Part shown: positions 14,404-18,802 of the stretch, in pieces
Layout: each line of letters starts with the position of its first letter
Numbering within the stretch: position 1 is the stretch's first letter
Source of the DNA: Reyranella sp.
Lineage (GTDB): Bacteria; Pseudomonadota; Alphaproteobacteria; Reyranellales; Reyranellaceae
DNA length: 18,802 bases
Reading direction: 5' to 3'
NCBI GenBank assembly: GCA_016780605.1
Contig: JADHLS010000011.1
Coordinates: 1-18,802, forward strand
Program-made: the position numbers and the translations under genes
Notes under the pieces: model-generated
Database searches by the model: none
Told to the model about the DNA's origin: nothing
Seen by the model: only the letters and a program-made list of their open reading frames with translations

Positions 14404-14497
14404 CAAGTTTCCTCCTGCCTGCGCGGTCGAATCGTAGGCAGAGCCGGCATTCCGCGGCAAGCTGGCGCGGGCTGCCCGTTTCGGCGGGCGGCAGCGG

Positions 14498-14526
14498 TTG
14501 AACCGCCCCCAACCCTATGGCATACC
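14498..14526 (+). promoter_or_regulatory. Possible promoter of tRNA-Thr
   Basis: TTGAAC (14498-14503), a 17-nt spacer and CATACC (14521-14526), 32 nt before the tRNA 5' end. The -35 fits well and the -10 poorly. The GC-rich run just after the -10 resembles the discriminator of stringently controlled stable-RNA promoters. Confidence 0.3.
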
Positions 14527-14558
14527 CCGCCCCTCCGAGCCTCCCGAGGCTTCCGGGC

Positions 14559-14633
<75 letters not shown>

Positions 14634-14639
14634 TTTCCA

Positions 14640-14788
14640 TCAGTCTTCGCAGCGCGCCGCCGCCCGTTCGGCCGCCGCCGTCGCCTCCGCGACCGCCTCG
14701 GTAAGCCGGGCGCCATAGCCCGCGCGCACGGCGCCGACAGCAAACACGCCCGGCATTGCCGTTTCGAGATTGGCGTCGGTGACTACGC
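14640..14788 (-). pseudogene. 3' remnant of an FAD-dependent (thioredoxin-reductase-like) oxidoreductase
   Basis: Immediately after the binding-protein stop codon (14789-14791), the minus strand reads GVVTDANLETAMPGVFAVGAVRAGYGARLTEAV and ends AAARCED at TGA 14640-14642, about 48 codons. The TDANLET.xPGVFAvGaVRaG pattern is the end of the FAD/NAD(P)-binding domain of thioredoxin-reductase-like proteins, where the second half of the FAD site lies. The rest, including both GxGxxG motifs and the CxxC, is missing and is not elsewhere in the window. It has no start or ribosome site of its own. The same frame stays open through the binding-protein gene only by chance of GC-rich codon use. I read it as the residue of a deletion. 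Confidence 0.72.
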
Positions 14789-16138
14789 CTAGTTCCGCAT
14801 GAAGCCTTCGAGCTCGCCCTCGGCCCAGGCCAGCGTCTTCTCCATGGCCTCGCCCTTCATCTGGCGCACCACCATCTGCGTCTGCAGCGCCTGCACCGAG
14901 ATCTGCTCGGCGATCTTGTGCGGCGCCGGGAAGGCCGGCACCGACAGGATCTGGTGTTTGTGCGGATTGGGATAGTGGTAGAGCGTGCCCTTGGGCGGCG
15001 CTTCCTCGGCCCAGGTCTTGAAGGTCGTGAAGCTCTCGAACGGCGGCAGGTCGTAGCCGCCGCTCGCCCCGACCATCTTCTCCGCCGAAGCGCGTTGCGA
15101 GAGGTGCACGATCAGGCTCTTGGCCGCCGATTGGTTCTTGCTGAAGCTCCACACGCTCCAGAAGAACTGCACGAACGGCGCGAAGCGGCCCTTGGGGCCA
15201 GCGGCGAAACCGTGCGTCCACAGCTGTTCGGCGACCTTGGGCGCATCGCGCTTGGCCACCGCCCAGGCCGACGGCGGGTTCATGATCATCGCGCCCTTGC
15301 CCGAGATCAGCCATTTGTTGTTGGAGGCGTCGTCCCATGACGGCGCATCGGGCGGCAGGACGGCGGCCAGCCGCTTGTAGTAGTCCAGCGCCTGGCGCAC
15401 GGCGTCACTCCTTACCGTGACGTTGCCTTTGGCATCGACCAGCATGGCGCCGAAGCCGTTGAAGATCGCACCCGCGGTATCGACGTTGTCGCCGGTCGTG
15501 CCGAGCCCGATGCCGAAGGGATAGCCGCCTTTGTGGCAGGCCTCGGCGGCCTTGAGGAAGGTGTCGAACGTCCAGTTGTCGGCCTTGGGTGGCAAGCCCG
15601 CGGGGTACATCTCCTGCACGTCGATACCCGCGAGCTGCTTCATGAGGTCGATGCGCGAGCACGGGCCCTTGATCTGGCTGCCCCATGTCGCCGGCACACC
15701 CAGCCACCGGCCGTCGACCTTGCCGAGATATTCGCTGGTGCTGTTGACTGGACCGTTCTCCTTGAGAAGCCCGTCCATGACGTCGTTCATCGGTATCAGC
15801 ACATTGGCGTAGCGCGCCGGCTGCCAGGTTGTGAGGGAAAAGATGTCGTGGCCTGACTTGGCCTGCGCCTCGGCCGCGCTGGTGAGCAGGAGCTTGTTGC
15901 CCTGCGAGGTGATGAAGTCGACCTGGACCTCGACCTTCTCCTTGGCCGCCCATTGATCGATGTTGGCTTTGCACGCCTCGTTGGCGCCCGGCACCCAGTG
16001 GTCCCACAGGCCGATCGTGAGCTTACCTGCAGCATAGGCACCGCGCACGAACGGCGCGGCAACGAACGTCGACGCAGCAACGGTACTGGCAACGGTACTG
16101 GCAACAACGCGACGACGCGTGATCTTCGATGAAGCCAT
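14789..16138 (-). CDS. Tat-exported ABC-transporter solute-binding protein (sugar type, family 1)
   Basis: Periplasmic binding protein of 449 aa, normal length for the extracellular sugar-binding (SBP_bac_1) family. The N-terminus has a Tat-type motif (TRRRVV, 7-12), a hydrophobic Ala/Val/Ser/Thr stretch and a probable cut after AYA (about 36). The mature part starts KLTIGLWDHWVPGANEACKA, with further family features: HDIFSLTTWQPARYANVLIP, WLGVPATWGSQIKG, GKGAMIMNPPSAWAV and FSKNQSAAKSLIVHLS. ATG 16138 has GGAGG 5 nt upstream. No permease or ATPase gene is adjacent: downstream lies the oxidoreductase remnant and then tRNA-Thr, upstream a divergent amidohydrolase. It may be an orphan or may have lost its partners. 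The ligand is unknown; carbohydrate is the family default. Confidence 0.9.
   Translation of the reverse strand: MASSKITRRRVVASTVASTVAASTFVAAPFVRGAYAAGKLTIGLWDHWVPGANEACKANIDQWAAKEKVEVQVDFITSQGNKLLLTSAAEAQAKSGHDIFSLTTWQPARYANVLIPMNDVMDGLLKENGPVNSTSEYLGKVDGRWLGVPATWGSQIKGPCSRIDLMKQLAGIDVQEMYPAGLPPKADNWTFDTFLKAAEACHKGGYPFGIGLGTTGDNVDTAGAIFNGFGAMLVDAKGNVTVRSDAVRQALDYYKRLAAVLPPDAPSWDDASNNKWLISGKGAMIMNPPSAWAVAKRDAPKVAEQLWTHGFAAGPKGRFAPFVQFFWSVWSFSKNQSAAKSLIVHLSQRASAEKMVGASGGYDLPPFESFTTFKTWAEEAPPKGTLYHYPNPHKHQILSVPAFPAPHKIAEQISVQALQTQMVVRQMKGEAMEKTLAWAEGELEGFMRN
16079..16102. repeat. 12-bp perfect tandem repeat in the Tat signal region
   Basis: AACGGTACTGGC occurs twice head to tail (16079-16090 and 16091-16102). 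On the coding (minus) strand it encodes the repeated VAST/TVAS residues of the signal peptide (about residues 12-20). Copy-number change would alter signal length by four residues without shifting frame. Confidence 0.85.
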
Positions 16139-16286
16139 GGTTTCCTCCGCGCTCGACCCTCGACGGGATCGTTAGAGGAAACGCTAGGAGTGGCGACCCT
16201 TCCGGGCAATGGAATTCCGCCGCCCGGCGAGGCGGTCGCGGATTGTTGCTGCTAGGATACCGTCCAAGAACGAGCTGGAGGAAACG

Positions 16287-17573
16287 ATGCGCCTGCTGAT
16301 CGACGGAGCGATGGTGTGGGATGGCACGGGCGCGCCGCCGTTTCCCGGCAAGGTGCTGATCGAAGACGAGCGCATCGCCGCTGTCGCACCGCGGGATGAA
16401 AATGTTGCATCGAACGGCGCCGAGCGGATCGACGCCGCCGGCAAGTTCCTGATGCCGGGCATGGTCGAGGGCCATGCGCATCTCTCCTTCGTCGACACGC
16501 CGCGCGGCACGGCGTTGGGCGAGCTTCCGCCGGAGGACCATGCGCTGCTGACGATGGATGCGGCGCGAAAACTCCTCTCGGCGGGTTTCACCAGCGCCTG
16601 TTCGGCGGCGGCGGCCAAGATCCGGCTTGACGTCGCCGTACGCGACGCCATCGACCGTGGCATGACCGAGGGCCCGCGCCTGCTGGCCGCCAGCCCCGAG
16701 CTCACCGTCACCGGCGGACTGGGCGACGGCCGAAAGCTGCACCTCCACCAGGACAGCTTCGGCGTCGCCGTCGACGGCCCCGACGAGGTCCGGCGGATGG
16801 CCCGCCTGTGCCTCCGTGAAGGCGTCGACATGATCAAACTCAACATCTCGGGCGAGCTCGGCACCGATTCAGCGCCGGCAGTCGCCGCGGTCATGACCGA
16901 TGCGGAGGTGGCGGCGGGTGTCGAAGCGGCCCACACGGCCGGCCGGCGCGCCGCTGCGCATGCGCGCGCCTCGGACTCGGTGAAGCGTGCGCTGCGCCAC
17001 GGCGTCGACGTGATCTATCACTGCGACTACGCCGATGCGGAGGCGCTCGACCTCCTGGAAGCGGCGAAGGACCGGGTGTTCACGGGTCCTGCCATCGGCT
17101 TGACGATCTCGCGCCTGGAGAGCCTGCGCGGCGACAACACGGCCGAAGGCCGGCGCTACCTCGAACGGCTGATGCCCCAGTTCGAGACGACCTGCCGCAC
17201 CCACAACGAGATGCGCAAACGCGGCATCCGCATCGTCATCGGCGGCGACTACGGCTTTTCAATCAATCCGCAGGGCACCAACGCCCGCGACCTGCACCAC
17301 TTCGTGACCCACTTCGGCTTCAGCCCCAGCGAGGTGTTGCAGGCGGCGACCCGCACCGGCGGCGAAATCATGCAGCGCGGCCACGAGCTCGGCTTGATCA
17401 AGCAGGGCTATCTTGCCGACCTGCTGCTGGTCGACGGCGATCCGCTGAAGGACGTGCGCCTGCTGCAGGACAGGAAGCGGTTCACCTGGATCATGAAGGG
17501 CGGCGTGCGCTACCAGCCTTGCGAAGGCGCGCCGCACGTCCGGCGGCTCAACGACCAGGTCGCCGCAGCGTGA
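16287..17573 (+). CDS. Amidohydrolase, imidazolonepropionase/prolidase-like
   Basis: Predicted cytoplasmic metal-dependent hydrolase of 428 aa with the composite fold of the Amidohydro_1 superfamily. The small beta domain is at both ends (MRLLIDGAMVWDGTGAPPF, then YLADLLLVDGDPLKDV at 375-390). The TIM barrel carries the metal ligands GHAHL (His63, His65), Lys184 in MIKLNISG (candidate carboxylated lysine), His225, His245 and Asp321 in GGDYGFS. This ligand set suggests a binuclear dipeptidase/prolidase- or imidazolonepropionase-like active site. ATG 16287 has GGAGG 5 nt upstream; the frame opens at 16209 without conserved sequence. It is divergent from the binding-protein gene (148-nt gap), and its last 26 nt overlap the end of the facing phosphoesterase gene. 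Substrate unknown. Confidence 0.9.
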   Translation: MRLLIDGAMVWDGTGAPPFPGKVLIEDERIAAVAPRDENVASNGAERIDAAGKFLMPGMVEGHAHLSFVDTPRGTALGELPPEDHALLTMDAARKLLSAGFTSACSAAAAKIRLDVAVRDAIDRGMTEGPRLLAASPELTVTGGLGDGRKLHLHQDSFGVAVDGPDEVRRMARLCLREGVDMIKLNISGELGTDSAPAVAAVMTDAEVAAGVEAAHTAGRRAAAHARASDSVKRALRHGVDVIYHCDYADAEALDLLEAAKDRVFTGPAIGLTISRLESLRGDNTAEGRRYLERLMPQFETTCRTHNEMRKRGIRIVIGGDYGFSINPQGTNARDLHHFVTHFGFSPSEVLQAATRTGGEIMQRGHELGLIKQGYLADLLLVDGDPLKDVRLLQDRKRFTWIMKGGVRYQPCEGAPHVRRLNDQVAAA

Positions 17574-18456
17574 TAACGGCGGCTTCGCCGCGTGAGTTGA
17601 AGCGCAGCGGCAGTCCGGCGACGCCCAGGCCCCGGTTCGTGTAGCCGATCATGTCGCCCTGCCGCCACAGGCCGCTCGCGGCATGGTGGCATCGCCGCAG
17701 CCGGGTCATGACCGGCCGCCCGCCCGGCAGGCAGATCTGGCCGCCATGGGTATGGCCACAGAGATAGAGCGCGTAGCCTGCCGCATCGGCGTCGTCGGCA
17801 ACTTCCGGGGAATGGATCAGGGCGATGCGGAACTCGTCTTCATGCTCGCCGAGCGCGCGCTGCGCCGCCTCCGTATAGAAGCTGTTGACGTCGTCCAGAC
17901 CGGTGACGCGCAGCCTGTCGCCGCCTTGCTCGAGCACTGCCGAGCGATTGATCAGGACCTCAAAGCCTTCGCGGGCGAGCACATCGGCCATGGCGATGGG
18001 ATCGTGGTTGCCCAGCACCGCCAGCCTCGGCCCGCGCACACGGACGTCCTGCAGAGCCTCCATCAGGAGGCCGGTCGCCTGCTCGATCGGGTTGCGATGC
18101 AGGCCCTGCACGTCGCCGGTCAGCGCCAGCATGTCGACCTCGATGCCTGCCAGCAGCGAGCGCGCCGCCGGCACGAGTTCGGGAAAATAGTCGAGATGCG
18201 TGTCGCTGAGATGCAGGATCCGATATCCGTCGAAAGACGCCGGCAGGCCCGGCAACTCGAGCTCGAACTCGACCCGCCGCAGGTCCAGCGCATTGCGCCG
18301 TCCCCGGGTGTAGACCGGCGTGGGTTTCAGCAATGCGCCGGCAATGCCCATGGCCACGGCCAAGGGCTTGTGACGCCAGCGGGCAAAGGGACCGTCACGT
18401 CCCATCCAATGTCGGCCGCCCTCGATGGCCCGTCGTCGCGTGGCCCAGTTCTGCAT
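17548..18456 (-). CDS. Metallophosphoesterase (calcineurin-like)
   Basis: Hydrolase of 302 aa with all metal motifs of the calcineurin-like phosphoesterase family: SDTHLD (Asp85, His87), TGDVQG (Asp115), GNHD (Asn150, His151), IHSPE (His215) and GHTHGGQI (His235, His237). The GHTHGGQ form and a hydrophobic segment near 32-43 (LAVAMGIAGALL) resemble the YkuE/YaeI-like group, some of which act on membrane lipids such as UDP-diacylglucosamine. The segment may be a membrane anchor. ATG 18456 is taken as the start although no strong ribosome site precedes it; ATG 18405 is an alternative that would keep all motifs. The gene ends inside the end of the convergent amidohydrolase gene (26-nt overlap). 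Confidence 0.9.
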   Translation of the reverse strand: MQNWATRRRAIEGGRHWMGRDGPFARWRHKPLAVAMGIAGALLKPTPVYTRGRRNALDLRRVEFELELPGLPASFDGYRILHLSDTHLDYFPELVPAARSLLAGIEVDMLALTGDVQGLHRNPIEQATGLLMEALQDVRVRGPRLAVLGNHDPIAMADVLAREGFEVLINRSAVLEQGGDRLRVTGLDDVNSFYTEAAQRALGEHEDEFRIALIHSPEVADDADAAGYALYLCGHTHGGQICLPGGRPVMTRLRRCHHAASGLWRQGDMIGYTNRGLGVAGLPLRFNSRGEAAVITLRRPGR

Positions 18457-18596
18457 GGTGCGGCAGACCTACCACAGGACCATGTCGCGGTGCTGCGCGC
18501 GAATTTGCCCACATTGGGTCACGGGTCATGCAGTCGGCTGTGGGTTGCTTCGCGGCGGAACCGTTCGCGACTGGCCTTTCGAACCGAGCGGCCATG
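18457..18596. other. Intergenic gap upstream of the phosphoesterase gene
   Basis: Holds the presumed promoter of the minus-strand phosphoesterase gene and the downstream flank of the terminator at 18597-18627. I see no convincing -35/-10 pair, small gene or repeat here. Confidence 0.5.
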
Positions 18597-18627
18597 AAAA
18601 AAGGCGGCCTCCGCGAGGAGGCCGCCT
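18597..18627 (-). terminator. Rho-independent terminator of the right-edge gene
   Basis: GGCGGCCTCC (18603-18612) and GGAGGCCGCC (18617-18626) form a perfect 10-bp stem with a 4-nt loop. On the minus strand it is followed by TTTTTT (18597-18602 in reverse), 30 nt after the stop at 18657. It terminates the gene entering from the right. The plus-strand side is not T-rich. Confidence 0.9.
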
Positions 18628-18656
18628 CTTCGTCCGGACGAGCCGGAGTCACATGA

Positions 18657-18802
18657 TCAGGTGCGCGGAGGCAGCTGGATCCTGTTGTCCCTGAGGATCT
18701 GCTCGAGGACCGGGATGCCGACGTCGAAGTTGCCAGCGTTGCACTGGGCCATCGCTGCGCCTGCCTGGGCGTCGGCGTTCGAGTTGCTGATGTTGCGGCG
18801 AT
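18657..18802 (-). CDS. C-terminal end of an unknown protein, 5' partial
   Basis: The last 47 codons of a gene that enters from the right edge. The peptide runs RRNISNSNADAQAGAAMAQC, then NAGNFDVGIPVLEQILRDNR and ends IQLPPRT before TGA at 18657-18659. Of the three minus-strand frames this one has natural protein composition (balanced polar and hydrophobic residues, helix-like VLEQILRDN) and ends 30 nt before a strong terminator of the same orientation. The AQAGAAMAQCNAGNFDVGIPVLEQIL rhythm could be a repeat helix of TPR type, but too little is present to name a family. Confidence 0.7.
   Translation of the reverse strand, partial: RRNISNSNADAQAGAAMAQCNAGNFDVGIPVLEQILRDNRIQLPPRT

Noticed and set aside
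14464..14500. GC-rich imperfect hairpin (GCTGCCCG / CGGGCGGCAGC) upstream of tRNA-Thr.
   Set aside because: It has a 3-nt bulge, no T-tract and is of the kind expected by chance in this base composition.
14640..15338. A single 232-codon minus-strand frame spanning the remnant and part of the binding-protein gene.
   Set aside because: Only the last 48 codons look like a protein family. The rest is an out-of-frame reading of the binding-protein gene, so it is not one gene.

Overview
The window is about 65-70% GC by eye, with strong third-position G/C bias, dense genes on both strands, frequent GTG/TTG starts and good GGAGG ribosome sites. Gene content (polyprenyl-phosphate sugar transferase, Wzy-like polymerase, Gmd/Fcl, FkbM methyltransferase, Tat-exported proteins, a threonine tRNA with encoded CCA) fits an alphaproteobacterium, perhaps of the Rhodospirillales/Reyranella kind. 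That placement is an impression from sequence style, not a search result.

Region 1 (1-5148, + strand) is the end of an exopolysaccharide operon: a priming glycosyl-1-phosphate transferase (cut by the window start), a GT4-like glycosyltransferase, a Wzy/O-antigen-ligase-like membrane polymerase, and a Tat-exported parallel beta-helix protein whose ATG overlaps the polymerase stop. Region 2 (5149-5267) is a convergent gap holding two different perfect hairpins, one of them a nested palindrome of dispersed-repeat type. Region 3 (5268-8470, - strand) is an operon for GDP-L-fucose and its use: glycosyltransferase, then gmd, then fcl. Region 4 (8471-11759) holds a divergent glycosyltransferase, an FkbM-type methyltransferase and galE. 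Together regions 1-4 encode donor-sugar synthesis (GDP-fucose, UDP-galactose), assembly on undecaprenyl phosphate, polymerisation, sugar methylation and probably periplasmic processing of a surface polysaccharide. No flippase (Wzx), export (Wza) or chain-length (Wzc) gene is visible, so the locus most likely continues to the left.

Region 5 (11760-18802) looks like ordinary chromosome: a small membrane-anchored helical protein, a duplicated pair of tiny lipoproteins with a strong terminator, a Nudix hydrolase, an ACMSD-like amidohydrolase, tRNA-Thr(GGT), a 3' remnant of an FAD-dependent oxidoreductase, an orphan Tat-exported sugar-type ABC binding protein, an imidazolonepropionase-like amidohydrolase, a metallophosphoesterase, and the end of a small unknown gene with its own terminator.

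I found no mobile element, CRISPR array, phage gene or clearly new defence-type system. The most notable items are the nested palindrome at 5157-5216, the oxidoreductase remnant joined to the binding-protein stop beside a tRNA gene, the inverted repeat between the divergent glycosyltransferases, the polymerase/beta-helix pair, and the duplicated lipoprotein genes.
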